A stretch of DNA of 64,000 nucleotides, taken from positions 620,001-684,000 of the forward strand of contig NZ_JACHLY010000001.1 in NCBI RefSeq assembly GCF_014204715.1, in the 5' to 3' direction. Shown one piece after another: positions 35,606 through 44,660 of this stretch. The translations under genes were made by a program, and so were the position numbers. Position 1 is the stretch's first letter. Each line of letters begins with the position of its first letter. Below the pieces are notes generated by a model, which worked only from the letters and a program-made list of their open reading frames with translations, ran no database searches and was not told the origin of the DNA. This DNA comes from Streptomonospora salina (lineage in GTDB: Bacteria; Actinomycetota; Actinomycetes; Streptosporangiales; Streptosporangiaceae).

Positions 35606-36032
35606 TGCAGAGGGCTCCTTGAGTCGGGGAGAATGGACGGTTCTCAAGCCTACCGATGCCGGATTCGTCCGAAGAAGGCACCCGCGACGGGGATGCGTTT
35701 TCCCTGGTCAGAGTGGGTCTACTAGCGGACGTTTCCGCTCCGGACCGCCATCGCGGCGGGAACGGGAGAATTGCGCCCGGCACCGCCGACGCACGACGAA
35801 AACCGATTCGGCATTGTTCCGCCACACGCTTTCCGTTCCGCTATACGCTTTCCTCGGCGCATCTCCGCGCCGCCGCGGACTCCGGGGAACGCGCCCGCAC
35901 AGGACTGCGGTCGCCCCGCACACGCCGAGGGTCCGCGCTCCCTTGCGGGGCGCGGACCCTCGGACGGTCTGCGGGCGTTGCGCGACCGCGCCCCGCCCGG
36001 CACTCGGGGACGGCGGCCGGCGGCACTCGTCT
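35606..36032. other. Gene-free region between adoK and erpA with a hairpin
   Basis: About 425 bp. CCGAGGGTCCGCGC (35925-35938) pairs perfectly with GCGCGGACCCTCGG (35950-35963); on the minus strand it would act as a terminator for erpA, though without a T-tract. The remainder, of lower GC content (35.75-35.87 kb), probably holds the adoK promoter. Confidence 0.45.
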
Positions 36033-36383
36033 CTAGTGGAACGAGTCGCCGCAGGCGCAGGAGCCCGTGGCGTTGGGGTTGTCGATCGTGAAGCCCTGCT
36101 TCTCGATCGTGTCGACGAAGTCGATAGTGGCGCCCACGAGGTAGGGGGCGCTCATCCGGTCGCTGACGACCTCGACACCGGAGAAGTCGCGAACGACATC
36201 GCCGTCGAGCTCGCGCTCGTCGAAGAACAGCTGGTAGCGGAGCCCCGAGCAGCCGCCGGGCTGCACAGCGACACGAAGCCGCAGGTCGGTGCGCCCTTCC
36301 TGCTCCAAGAGACCCTGGACCTTGCTCGACGCCGTCTCCGTCAGGATGATGCCCTGCGCGGGGGCCTCGCTCTGAACCGTCAT
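36033..36383 (-). CDS. erpA: Iron-sulfur cluster insertion protein, HesB/IscA/ErpA family
   Basis: A 116-residue A-type carrier that delivers Fe-S clusters to apoproteins. Three conserved cysteines are visible: GGCSG (~45) and CAC near the C-terminus (SCACGDSFH). Fe-S clients in this window include LipA and QcrA. ATG 36383 has a GGAGGAG site upstream. Confidence 0.92.
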   Translation of the reverse strand: MTVQSEAPAQGIILTETASSKVQGLLEQEGRTDLRLRVAVQPGGCSGLRYQLFFDERELDGDVVRDFSGVEVVSDRMSAPYLVGATIDFVDTIEKQGFTIDNPNATGSCACGDSFH

Positions 36384-36604
36384 CTGCTAGCTCCTCCGTT
36401 AAAGCGTGGCGGCCGCCACTGGCACTGGTCGACCCGAACGGTCAACGCCCGCGGCCGCTTCTGCATTCCTGCCCGTGGCGGGGACGCGCAATGCTGCTGC
36501 CGTCCAGACTAGGTGCTCGTCGGGGCCGCCGCCATCCTCGCGACCGGCGACGACCCCCGCGGGCCGGCCGGGACGGGGCCGGACCGCACCCGCCGCGGCG
36601 CGGA

Positions 36605-37735
36605 TCACCGGGCGGCGTCGGCCGAACGGGCGCGCCCGCCGGACCAGCGCCGGGCGACGTTCGCGGCGAGCGCGCGCAACTGCGCGGCGGAATCGTTCAG
36701 CGCGGCCTCGGTGGAGCCCGCCGCCTCCACCAGGGAGTAGGTCTCGCAGATGCCGGCGGCCGCGGCCTCCCGGCGGCCCACGGCCACGGCCCCGGCCAGG
36801 ACCACGCAGGCCACCCCCTGGTCGGCGGCCGCCTGCGCCACGCCGTGCGGGAGCTTGCCGCGCAGCGACTGGGTGTCGAACGAGCCCTCGCCGGTGACCA
36901 CCAGATCGGCCGATGCGACGTCCTCGGCCAGCCCCACGGCTCCCAGCACGCGGGCCACACCGGACTCCACAGCGCCGCCGAGCAGCAGCATGCCGTAGCC
37001 CAGACCGCCGGCCGCGCCCGCCCCGGCCTCCTCGCCCAGACCGCCGGGGTCGGTGGCCTCGGCGAAGGCGCCCAACGCGGTGTCCAGGCGCTGCACCTGA
37101 TCGGCGTCGGCGCCCTTCTGCGGTCCGAAGACGGCGCTGGCGCCCTGCAGCCCCAGCAGCGGGTTGTCGACGTCGGTGGCGGCGATGAGGGAGACGCCGC
37201 GCACGGCCGTGCGCGCGGCCGTGAGGTCGACGGGCGCCGGCAGCGCGCTCAGCGCCGCGCCGCCGCTACCGAGCGCGTCAGCGGGTTCGGCGCCCAGCGC
37301 GGCGAGCATGCCGGCGCCGCCGTCGTTGGAGGAGCTGCCGCCCAGGCCCACGACGACGCTGCGCGCTCCCGCGGCCGCAGCGTGGGCGATGAGTTCGCCC
37401 ACACCCCGGCTGGTGGTCGCGCCGGGGTCGCGCCGCTCCGGGGGCACCAGGTGCAGGCCGCAGACCTGGGCGCTCTCGATGTAGGCGGTGGCGCCCGACA
37501 TCAGATACCGAGCCGGAACGGGCCCGCCGAGCGGGCCGGTGGCTTCGGTCTCGTGCAGTGTGCCCCCGAGAGCGGTGTGCAGGACTTCGACGAACCCGGG
37601 GCCGCCGTCGGACAGGGGAAGCAGCCGGGTCCGGGCGCCGGGGTCGGCCCAACGCCACCCCTCGGCCACGGCTTCGGCCGCCTCGACTGCGCTGAGGGTG
37701 CCGGCGAACTTGTCTACAGCTATGACGATACGCAC
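36605..37735 (-). CDS. Glycerate kinase (GarK/GlxK family)
   Basis: A 376-residue enzyme phosphorylating D-glycerate. The N-terminus MRIVIAVDKFAGTLSA, ‘PLSDGGPGF’ (~41), ‘GLGGSSSNDGGAGML’ (~130-144) and ‘VTGEGSFDTQSLRGK’ (~288) are family hallmarks. It uses a GTG start. It stands alone between erpA and pspAB. Confidence 0.9.
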   Translation of the reverse strand: MRIVIAVDKFAGTLSAVEAAEAVAEGWRWADPGARTRLLPLSDGGPGFVEVLHTALGGTLHETEATGPLGGPVPARYLMSGATAYIESAQVCGLHLVPPERRDPGATTSRGVGELIAHAAAAGARSVVVGLGGSSSNDGGAGMLAALGAEPADALGSGGAALSALPAPVDLTAARTAVRGVSLIAATDVDNPLLGLQGASAVFGPQKGADADQVQRLDTALGAFAEATDPGGLGEEAGAGAAGGLGYGMLLLGGAVESGVARVLGAVGLAEDVASADLVVTGEGSFDTQSLRGKLPHGVAQAAADQGVACVVLAGAVAVGRREAAAAGICETYSLVEAAGSTEAALNDSAAQLRALAANVARRWSGGRARSADAAR

Positions 37736-37886
37736 CCGACCAGTGTGCCGTCGGCCACGCTGCGCCCGCCAGACCGGGGGCGGCCTGTGTGCTCCGCACG
37801 TCGCGGGGTTCGGGCCGGATCCGAGCGCGCCGGTTCCGGCGGAGAACCCGCGACGGACCGTCCGGGCTCCGCGGGGGCTCTCCCGC

Positions 37887-38477
37887 TCACAAGCCCGGCG
37901 CTCCGTAGACGGGGAACCAGCGCGCCTTGTCGTCCTCCACAGCCAGGTCGCGGCCCACGGCCGACTCGACCTGCAGTTCCAATGCGTTGTCGCGGCGCTG
38001 GCCGGGCAAGGGCGCGAACGGATAGAACGTGCCGCGCTTGTAGAGGTACACGAGCGCTACACGCCGGCCGCCGCCGTCGTCGAAGGCGACCAGCGAGCAC
38101 AGCAGCGAGGGCCCGAAGCCGTGCGCCTCCAAGGAGGAGTTGACGGCGTGGATGTCGGTGACCAGCTCGCTGATGCCTCCGGTGGAGGGGTCGGCCGGTT
38201 GGGCGGGCGCTTCCAGCACCAGCCAGGTGTAGCCGTATTCGTCGGTGGTCGCCTCGACCCGGGGACCGCCGCCGGTGTTGAGCAGCTCGGTCACGCTCTG
38301 CTGCAGTTCGTCGAAGGCGCGGCCCTCGGCGGGGCGAAAGGCCACCGACCCGGTTCCGGTGGGCTGCAGTCCCGCCGTGGCCTGCAGCGTGACGGCCGCC
38401 GAGGGCAGACCGAACAGGGCGTCGAGGTCGGGCTGGGCCGGCTTGGAGCGCCCCAGCAGGGCGCGCAGGAAACTCAT
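37887..38477 (-). CDS. pspAB: PspA-associated protein PspAB
   Basis: 196 residues. Matches the actinobacterial PspAB family (MSFLRALLGRSKP start, ‘DEYGYTWLVLE’ ~88-98, ‘YKRGTFYPFAP’ ~150). The exact role is unknown; its gene travels with pspA, pspAA and htpX, as here. ATG 38477 has GGAGGA upstream. It lies 62 bp after htpX and ends the cluster. Confidence 0.85.
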   Translation of the reverse strand: MSFLRALLGRSKPAQPDLDALFGLPSAAVTLQATAGLQPTGTGSVAFRPAEGRAFDELQQSVTELLNTGGGPRVEATTDEYGYTWLVLEAPAQPADPSTGGISELVTDIHAVNSSLEAHGFGPSLLCSLVAFDDGGGRRVALVYLYKRGTFYPFAPLPGQRRDNALELQVESAVGRDLAVEDDKARWFPVYGAPGL

Positions 38478-38539
38478 GGCGAAGGTCCTCCCCGTGTTCG
38501 GCTGTGCGGTGCGGTAGGCGCGGCTCGGCACCGGCCGCC

Positions 38540-39457
38540 TCAGGTGCCGGAGCCCAGCTGCCGGGAGATGTCGGAGAGCTGGGCCAAGCGCTGCTCGACG
38601 GGCGGGTGGGTGGAGAAGAGCCGGCTGAGGCTGAAGCCCTTCTTGGCGACCGCGGGAGTGAAGAAGAAGGCGTTGAACGGTTCGGCCTTGCGCAGGTCGT
38701 TGCTGGGGATGCGGGCCATGTCCCCGCTGATCTTGGTCAGTGCGCTGCCCAGCGAAGAGGGGCGGCCCGTCAGGTAGGCGGCCGCGCGGTCGGCCGAGAG
38801 CTCGCGGTAGCGCGACAGCACCCGGGTCAGCAGGAAGCTCAGCCCCCACACGACGGCGCTGATCACGACGACCGCCAGGGCCACGACCGCGGGGGCGGGC
38901 CCGTTGTTGTTGCGGGCGCCGCCGCTGAACAGTGCGAAACGCAGCCCCATCTGGGTCAGGAAACCGGCGATGATGCCCAGGAATCCGGCGATGGTCATGA
39001 CCATCACGTCGCGGTGGGCCACGTGCGAGAGCTCGTGGGCGAGCACGGCCTCCAGCTCGGCGTTGTCCAGGCGGCGCATGATGCCGGTGGTGGCGCAGAT
39101 GACCGCGTTCTTCCGGTTGTGGCCGGTGGCGAAGGCGTTGGGGACGTCGGTGCGGGCGACGGCGACCTTGGGCTTGGGCATGTCGGCCATCGCGCACATG
39201 CGGTCGACGACGGCGTGCAGCTCCGGAGCCTCCTCGGGCGAGACGACGCGGGCGCCCATGGAGAACACGGCGATCTTGTCGGAGGCGAAGTACTGGAAGG
39301 CCGCGACGCCGACCACCACCAGCACCAGCAGCCACAGCGGCATGCCCGCCAGGTACAGGGCTGCGACGAACGCTACGTAGAGGATCCCCAGCAGGGACAT
39401 GGTGGCGACCATGCGGGCGGTCAGCCCGCGGTCGGTGCGGAATTTCGAACCAGCCAC
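38540..39457 (-). CDS. htpX: Membrane zinc metalloprotease HtpX (M48)
   Basis: 305 residues with two N-terminal membrane segments (~15-55), the zinc-binding HELSHVAHRD (~143-152) and two further hydrophobic stretches (~158-210). A quality-control protease for membrane proteins. GTG 39457 has AAGGGG upstream. Its place in the PspA cluster fits envelope-stress control. Confidence 0.92.
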   Translation of the reverse strand: MAGSKFRTDRGLTARMVATMSLLGILYVAFVAALYLAGMPLWLLVLVVVGVAAFQYFASDKIAVFSMGARVVSPEEAPELHAVVDRMCAMADMPKPKVAVARTDVPNAFATGHNRKNAVICATTGIMRRLDNAELEAVLAHELSHVAHRDVMVMTIAGFLGIIAGFLTQMGLRFALFSGGARNNNGPAPAVVALAVVVISAVVWGLSFLLTRVLSRYRELSADRAAAYLTGRPSSLGSALTKISGDMARIPSNDLRKAEPFNAFFFTPAVAKKGFSLSRLFSTHPPVEQRLAQLSDISRQLGSGT

Positions 39458-39666
39458 TGCGGCACCCCTTCGTCCGCTTGCACGGTTCGGCCCCGGCGGC
39501 GGCCGGGCCCGCCGGCCGGTGCGCGGCGCCGGTGCGCAACCCGGGTCGATCGGCCGGACACCTGCAGTCTAGCCAGCTCGGCGCACGTGCCGCCGTCCCT
39601 GCGGACACGGCGCGCCGCCTCGGGGCGGGTCCCGGCGGAGCCGGTGCCCGCCCCCCGGAAGACGCC

Positions 39667-39697
39667 GATGGCCGCCGCGCAGGGCGCGGCGGCCATC
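39667..39697 (-). terminator. Hairpin between pspAA and htpX
   Basis: GATGGCCGCCGCGC - AGG - GCGCGGCGGCCATC, 14-bp perfect arms, in the 283-bp gap between pspAA and htpX, without a T-tract. It could partly terminate or process the operon transcript. Confidence 0.5.
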
Positions 39698-39740
39698 GCA
39701 CAGCCGGGCGGGAGACGATGCGGGAAGGGCGCTCCCGGGC

Positions 39741-40025
39741 TCAGGTGAGGTCGGGAATGAGCCCTTCGTCACCGAGCATGGTGCGGACCTCGTCCATGCC
39801 CGCGTCGGCATGGGGAAGGATGAACTGCGACGGCTCCAGCGAATCCGGGGGCAGCGGCTTGCCGTCCTGGCGGACGCGTGCGAGCAGGTCCCGCAGCGCT
39901 TCGCGGAAGACGTCCTCGCTCCCGGACTCGATGGCTTCTTCGAGTGTGCGGTCGAACTGGTTGAGCAGGTCGAGGTCGGCGTCGGAGAGGTCGAGCTGGC
40001 CCTCGCCCATGATGCGGACGATCAT
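39741..40025 (-). CDS. pspAA: PspA-associated protein PspAA
   Basis: A 94-residue acidic protein starting MIVRIMGEGQ, typical of PspAA, a small partner encoded directly after pspA in actinobacteria. ‘FREALRDLLARVRQDGKPLP’ (~40-59) is the conserved centre. Its ATG overlaps the pspA TGA (ATGA), so the two are co-translated. Confidence 0.85.
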   Translation of the reverse strand: MIVRIMGEGQLDLSDADLDLLNQFDRTLEEAIESGSEDVFREALRDLLARVRQDGKPLPPDSLEPSQFILPHADAGMDEVRTMLGDEGLIPDLT

Positions 40026-40813
40026 GCTCCCTCCCCCTGACGGTAGGACTGGGTCTGGCCGCCGTTGGCTCCGGCTCCGCCCTCTTCGATCTGACCCGTG
40101 GAGGACGACGAGCCCTGGCCGAGCTCGCGCTTCATGCGCTCCAGCTCGCTCTCGACGCCGGTGGTGCTGGCCAACTGGTCGAGCTCGGACTGGATGTCGT
40201 CCTTGGAGCTGCCGGTGACGTCGTCGAGCGCGCCCGACTCCAGGAGTTCGTCGACCGCGCCGGCGCGGGCCTGCATCTCGGAGGTCTTGTCCTCGGCGCG
40301 CTGCACGGCCATGCCGACGTCGCCCATCTCCTCGGAAATGCCGGAGAAGGCCTCGCTGATCTGGGTCTGGGCCTGAGCAGCGGTATAGGTGGCCTTGATG
40401 GTCTCCTTGCGGGTGCGGAAGGAGTCGACCTTGGCCTGGAGGCGCTGGGCGGCCAGGGTCAGCTTCTGCTCCTCGCCCTGGAGCTGCTCGTGCTGCTGGT
40501 GCAGGCCGTCGATCTGCGACTGCAGACCCGAGCGGCGGGTGAGCGCCTCGCGGGCGAGGTCCTCGCGGCCCTGCTCCAGCGCTTGGCGGCTCTGGGTCTC
40601 CAGCTTGCCGGACTGCTGCTCCAGCTGCTGCACCTGCAACTCGACCCGCTTGCGCGACGTCGCGACGTCTGCCACGCCGCGCCGGACCTTCTGCAGCAGT
40701 TCCAGCTGCTTCTGGTAGGAGTAGTCGAGGGTTTCGCGCGGGTCCTCGACCGAGTCCAGGGCCTTGCTCGCCTTGGACTTGAACATCATGGAAAGTCGCT
40801 GAAACACGCTCAT
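40022..40813 (-). CDS. pspA: Phage shock protein A / IM30 family
   Basis: 263 residues. Almost entirely coiled coil (~25-215), starting MSVFQRLSMMFKSKASKALD, the amphipathic helix that binds stressed membranes. PspA polymerises on the membrane to prevent leakage. The last ~40 residues are Ser/Gly-rich and disordered. ATG 40813 is chosen over an ORF start 19 codons upstream that lacks family similarity. It is the first gene of pspA-pspAA-htpX-pspAB. Confidence 0.92.
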   Translation of the reverse strand: MSVFQRLSMMFKSKASKALDSVEDPRETLDYSYQKQLELLQKVRRGVADVATSRKRVELQVQQLEQQSGKLETQSRQALEQGREDLAREALTRRSGLQSQIDGLHQQHEQLQGEEQKLTLAAQRLQAKVDSFRTRKETIKATYTAAQAQTQISEAFSGISEEMGDVGMAVQRAEDKTSEMQARAGAVDELLESGALDDVTGSSKDDIQSELDQLASTTGVESELERMKRELGQGSSSSTGQIEEGGAGANGGQTQSYRQGEGA

Positions 40814-40931
40814 CGGCGTGGCCGTCCCCTTCTCGGTCCGTGTATCGGCTGTTCCCGGCGGGCGCTGCATCCAACCCTACGCTCTCGGGCGGTGGGTCGC
40901 CATGAAGCTCGGACCGGCTACCCTGGTAGAC

Positions 40932-41567
40932 GTGTTCCGACGTCGCTCCGTTCCCGCATCCGAAGATCCGGCCGCGTCCGGCCCTGCCGCTTCTGGGGCC
41001 ACCCAACCTAAGGGATATACCCCCAAGAAGGGCTCGCCAACGCCCAAGCGCCGTGAGTCCGAGCCTGCGCTGCGCCGACCGGTGAGTGCGCCGCAGACCC
41101 GCAAAGAGGCCTACCGGGCCTACCGCGAGCGCCGCGCGCGCGAGGCGGGCCCGGGCAACAACAAGCGCCAAGGCGGGGGGCCGCAGGCCGAGGACCGCAA
41201 CTTCCGCCCGCAGGACCACGGGCCCGTCCGCGCGTACGCGCGCGATGTCGTCGACGCCCGGCGCAGCGTCAGCGAGTTCTTCCTCTACTTCTCGATCGCC
41301 GTCATCCTGCTGCTGTTCCTGCCCATCCCCGAGTTCCAGGTCGTCGTCACCTACGTGATCTGGCCGGCCATGATGGTCACGATCATCGCCGAGGGCATCT
41401 ACATCGCCCGCAGCGTCAAGCGCCGGGCGGGCGAACTGTTCCCCGGCGACTCCACCGTGCGGGGCGTGGGCTGGTACGCCGCGGTGCGCCAGCTGCAGGT
41501 CCGTCGGCTGCGGCTGCCCAAACCCAAGGTCAAACCCGGCCAGGCCGTGCCCCGGCCCCGCAGCTGA
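40932..41567 (+). CDS. DUF3043 membrane protein
   Basis: 211 residues. A long basic N-terminus (~1-100, with ‘GYTPKKGSPTPKRRESE’ and ‘QTRKEAYRAYRERRAREA’) precedes two membrane helices (~113-155) and a basic C-terminus. This is the actinobacterial DUF3043 family, of unknown function. GTG 40932 lies 7 nt after TACCCT (40919-40924) and has no ribosome site, so leaderless. Divergent from pspA. Confidence 0.82.
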   Translation: MFRRRSVPASEDPAASGPAASGATQPKGYTPKKGSPTPKRRESEPALRRPVSAPQTRKEAYRAYRERRAREAGPGNNKRQGGGPQAEDRNFRPQDHGPVRAYARDVVDARRSVSEFFLYFSIAVILLLFLPIPEFQVVVTYVIWPAMMVTIIAEGIYIARSVKRRAGELFPGDSTVRGVGWYAAVRQLQVRRLRLPKPKVKPGQAVPRPRS

Positions 41568-41636
41568 TTCCGCGGACCGTCGGCGCGCCCGGAGCCGCGG
41601 GCGCGCCGACCCCCGGCCCGTCGTAGGCTGCTCCGC

Positions 41637-42635
41637 ATGGAATTCCGGCATCTTGGAAGCAGCGGACTGGTCGTCAGCGCGATCGCGTACGGGAACTGGA
41701 TCACCCACGGCTCCCAGATCGAGGAGGAGTCCGCCACCGCGTGCGTGCACGCGGCGCTGGGCGAAGGCATCACGACCTTCGACACCGCCGACGTCTACGC
41801 CCAAGGGCGGGCCGAGGAGGTCCTGGGACGCGCGCTGAAGGGCGAGCGCCGGGACGGCTTGGAGATCCTCTCCAAAGTCTACTGGCCGATGGGTCCGGGC
41901 AAGAACGATCGCGGGCTGTCCCGCAAGCACATCGTCCGCGGATGCGAGGACTCGCTGCGGCGACTGGGCACCGACTACCTGGACCTCTACCAGGCGCACC
42001 GGTTCGACTACGAAACCCCGCTGGAGGAGACCCTGCGGGCTTTCGACGACCTGGTGCGCCAAGGCAAGGTCTGCTACATCGGCGTTTCGGAGTGGCGGGC
42101 CGAGGAGATCGAGCGCGCACTGGAGCTCGCTCGGGAGATGGGGCTGGACCGGATCGTGTCGAACCAGCCGCAGTACAGCATGCTGTGGCGGGCGATCGAG
42201 CCCGAGGTGGTTCCGGCCTCCCGGCGCGGCGGTCTGGGCCAGATCGTGTTCTCACCCATCGCCCAGGGCGTACTCACCGGCAAGTACCGGCCCGGTCAGG
42301 ACGCCCCGGCGGGGTCGCGCGCCACGGACGAGACCGGCGGCAGGTTCATCAGCCGCTTCCTGGAGGACGACGTGCTGGAGCGCGTCCAGCGGCTGCAGCC
42401 CCTCGCCGCGGAGGCCGGCCTGAGCATGGGCCAGCTGGCGGTGGCCTGGGTGCTGCAGAACGACGACGTCTCCTCGGCGATCATCGGCGCCTCGCGCCCG
42501 GAGCAGGTGCGGGACAACGCCGCGGCGGCGGGCGTGCGGCTCGACGACGACCTGATGCGCAGCATCGACGAGATCCTCGGCGACGCCGTCCGCCGCGATC
42601 CGTCCCTGACGGTCAGCCCCGCCCAACGGCCGTGA
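41637..42635 (+). CDS. Aldo/keto reductase, Kv-beta-like
   Basis: A 332-residue NADPH-dependent oxidoreductase. Catalytic tetrad: D (FDTADVY ~50), Y (~53), K (ILSKVYW ~80) and H (YQAHRFD ~121). The C-terminal ‘AIIGASRPEQV’ binds the cofactor phosphate. The substrate is unknown. ATG 41637 lies 7 nt after TAGGCT (41624-41629) with no ribosome site, so leaderless. Confidence 0.9.
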   Translation: MEFRHLGSSGLVVSAIAYGNWITHGSQIEEESATACVHAALGEGITTFDTADVYAQGRAEEVLGRALKGERRDGLEILSKVYWPMGPGKNDRGLSRKHIVRGCEDSLRRLGTDYLDLYQAHRFDYETPLEETLRAFDDLVRQGKVCYIGVSEWRAEEIERALELAREMGLDRIVSNQPQYSMLWRAIEPEVVPASRRGGLGQIVFSPIAQGVLTGKYRPGQDAPAGSRATDETGGRFISRFLEDDVLERVQRLQPLAAEAGLSMGQLAVAWVLQNDDVSSAIIGASRPEQVRDNAAAAGVRLDDDLMRSIDEILGDAVRRDPSLTVSPAQRP

Positions 42636-42734
42636 CCGGCGCCGGTCGAACCGATCCGGCGGCGCCCCGGAGCCGTGGGAGCGCACCCGCGGCCCCGGGG
42701 CCGCGGCGGGGCGGATCCTGCTCCCGGCGGCGGT

Positions 42735-42766
42735 CCGCCCGCTTCGCCCGCGGGCGAAGCGGGCGG
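42735..42766. terminator. 32-bp perfect palindrome between converging genes
   Basis: CCGCCCGCTTCGCCCG followed directly by its reverse complement, with no spacer and no T-tract. It lies in the convergent gap between the aldo/keto reductase and the 68-residue protein; probably a bidirectional terminator. Confidence 0.5.
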
Positions 42767-42789
42767 CCGCGCTCGCGGGGCGCCGTGCT

Positions 42790-42996
42790 TCAGGCGGGGT
42801 CGTCCAGGCTCATCGAGTACACCGGGCGGTCGTCCTCGAGCAGAGTGACGCGGGAGGCGCCCCCGTCGACCAGGTCGCGCCAGTTCTCCCCCAGCCAGCT
42901 TTCGGCGTCGCCGCGCGACGAGAACTGCTCGCCCGGCAGGGCGCCGTCCTCCAGAGGCCGACCGTGCTCGGTCTCATACCGCCAACTCCAGGCCAT
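42790..42996 (-). CDS. Small conserved actinobacterial protein
   Basis: 68 residues, beginning MAWSWRYE and containing ‘GDAESWLGENWRDLVDGGA’ and ‘VTLLEDDRPVY’. It is a widespread actinobacterial family of unknown function; the pattern is clear and the length is typical. ATG 42996 has an AAGGG-rich site upstream. The longer frame upstream has no similarity. Confidence 0.75.
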   Translation of the reverse strand: MAWSWRYETEHGRPLEDGALPGEQFSSRGDAESWLGENWRDLVDGGASRVTLLEDDRPVYSMSLDDPA

Positions 42997-43189
42997 ATGC
43001 CGCCCTTTCCCATCGCCGACTCGTTCTGCGCGCTCCGGCACAGGCACCGGAGGCGCGCCCCGAGCATAGGCTGTGCCCGCCGACCGGATCCGGCCCGGCA
43101 CGCGCCTCCGCCTTCTGGGGCGGCGTCGCCGACTCGCCCGGGGGGGGCGCTCCGGTCGTCCCCGACCCCGATGCTGTTGACTGGCCACC

Positions 43190-44329
43190 GTGCGACTCCG
43201 ACTCTCCGGCACCTCAGGCCCCGAAGGATGGCCCGCTCCCCGCTGCCGCTGCGCTTCGTGCAACCGGGCCGCCGACAACCGCCGCGTTCCGCTGCGGATC
43301 ACCGTCGACGACGTGCTCACTCTGCGCGAGCCCGGAGCGGACGCGGTCTCCGCTCCCCCCTCCGGCTACACGGTGGAGGTGACGCCCTACGGCACCCGGG
43401 TCGAGGGCCCCGGCGGCGGGCGCCTCCTGCTCGCCCGGCCCGACGCTCCGGCCGACCCGCCCGCGCCCGGCGGCGCGGACGCCGACGGACCGGGCGAGGA
43501 CTCCGATTCCCGCGCGTCCGGGGACGGCCCGGATCCCGGAGCACCCCGCCACCGGGTCGACGTGGCGATCGTCGACGTCGGCGCGTCACCGGCCGCGATC
43601 GGCGCGCTGCGCCGCGCCGGGGCGGTCGCCAAGTCCACGGCCGTCCTCGCCGTCGGCGGCGACCACCGCGTGCACTCGCCCGCGGAGTTCGACCGCCGCG
43701 CCCGGCTGTGGGGCGCCTCGGCACCCTCCGACGGCCAGGAGCTGTGGTGCCCGCCCTCCGCCTGGCCGCCCGAGCGCGCGCACGGGCCGCACCGCGTCCT
43801 GGTGACCGGCGGCGCCCGCTCCGGCAAGTCGGCCGAGGCCGAACGGCGCCTGCTGGGCGAGGCCGAGGTCACCTACCTGGCCACCGGCCCCTCCCCCGCC
43901 GGCGACGCGGCCGACGAGCAGTGGGCCCGCCGGGTCGAACAGCACCGCGCCCGGCGCCCGTCGTGGTGGAAGACCGAAGAGTCGCCCGACGCCGCCGCGG
44001 TACTGCGCGAAGCCCGGGGCGCCGTTCTGTTCGACTGCGTGGGCACGTGGCTGGCCGGCGCGATGGAGGACTGCGGCTTGTGGCAGGAGCGGCCTCCCGC
44101 CGACGCCGAAGACCGGCTCCAGGCGCGGTTGGACGAACTGCTCCAGGTGTGGCGGCAGTGCCCGGCCTACGTCGTCGCGGTGACCAACGAGGTCGGCTCG
44201 GGCGTGGTGCCGCCGACCGTGAGCGGCGGCCTCTTCCGCGACTGGCTGGGCCGGGCCAACCAGCTCCTGGCGGCCGAGTCCGAAGAAGTCGTTCTGGCAA
44301 CGGCGGGCCGCGTACTGGAGCTGCACTAG
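43190..44329 (+). CDS. cobU: CobU-type bifunctional enzyme with a degenerate N-terminal MBL-like domain
   Basis: 379 residues. The C-terminal half (~200-379) is adenosylcobinamide kinase/guanylyltransferase, with P-loop GGARSGKS (~205) and the AVTNEVGSG motif (~327), for nucleotide-loop assembly of cobalamin. The N-terminal half starts LRLSGTSGPEGWPAPRC with C-x-C-x2-C, like PhnP-type metallo-beta-lactamase proteins, but the histidine metal motif is missing and a Pro/Asp-rich linker replaces part of it. GTG start. cobS follows after 331 bp. Confidence 0.82.
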   Translation: MRLRLSGTSGPEGWPAPRCRCASCNRAADNRRVPLRITVDDVLTLREPGADAVSAPPSGYTVEVTPYGTRVEGPGGGRLLLARPDAPADPPAPGGADADGPGEDSDSRASGDGPDPGAPRHRVDVAIVDVGASPAAIGALRRAGAVAKSTAVLAVGGDHRVHSPAEFDRRARLWGASAPSDGQELWCPPSAWPPERAHGPHRVLVTGGARSGKSAEAERRLLGEAEVTYLATGPSPAGDAADEQWARRVEQHRARRPSWWKTEESPDAAAVLREARGAVLFDCVGTWLAGAMEDCGLWQERPPADAEDRLQARLDELLQVWRQCPAYVVAVTNEVGSGVVPPTVSGGLFRDWLGRANQLLAAESEEVVLATAGRVLELH

Positions 44330-44660
44330 TCCGCCCGGGACCTGCCACCGCGGCGAACTGCGGCGAGGGGCGTGGGCGTGGGCGCGGGCGCGGGCGCGTG
44401 CTGTCCGGTGCCGCCGAGCCCACGCCGGGATCCGGAACGGGAGTCGGCCCGGAGCCGCCCCGGGCGGCGGTGCCGCGCAGCGGGAGCGGGGCGCCCGGGG
44501 CCCCGCGGCACAGGCCCGGCCCTTCGCGCCGCACGGCCCCGTCGCCGCGGTCTCCCCGGCGGGTCGCCCCGGCGCCCCCGGAGGGTTCCCGGTTCCGGGC
44601 GCACACCGGTCGGCGGGGCGGGGTCCGAGCTCCGCCCCTCATCCACGAAAGGCGATCCCT
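44330..44660. other. Gene-free gap between cobU and cobS with hexanucleotide repeats
   Basis: About 330 bp where cobT is often found in related clusters; no CobT is seen. Near the start (44370-44398) are five consecutive GGGCGT/GGGCGC units. No other structure supported. Confidence 0.5.
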
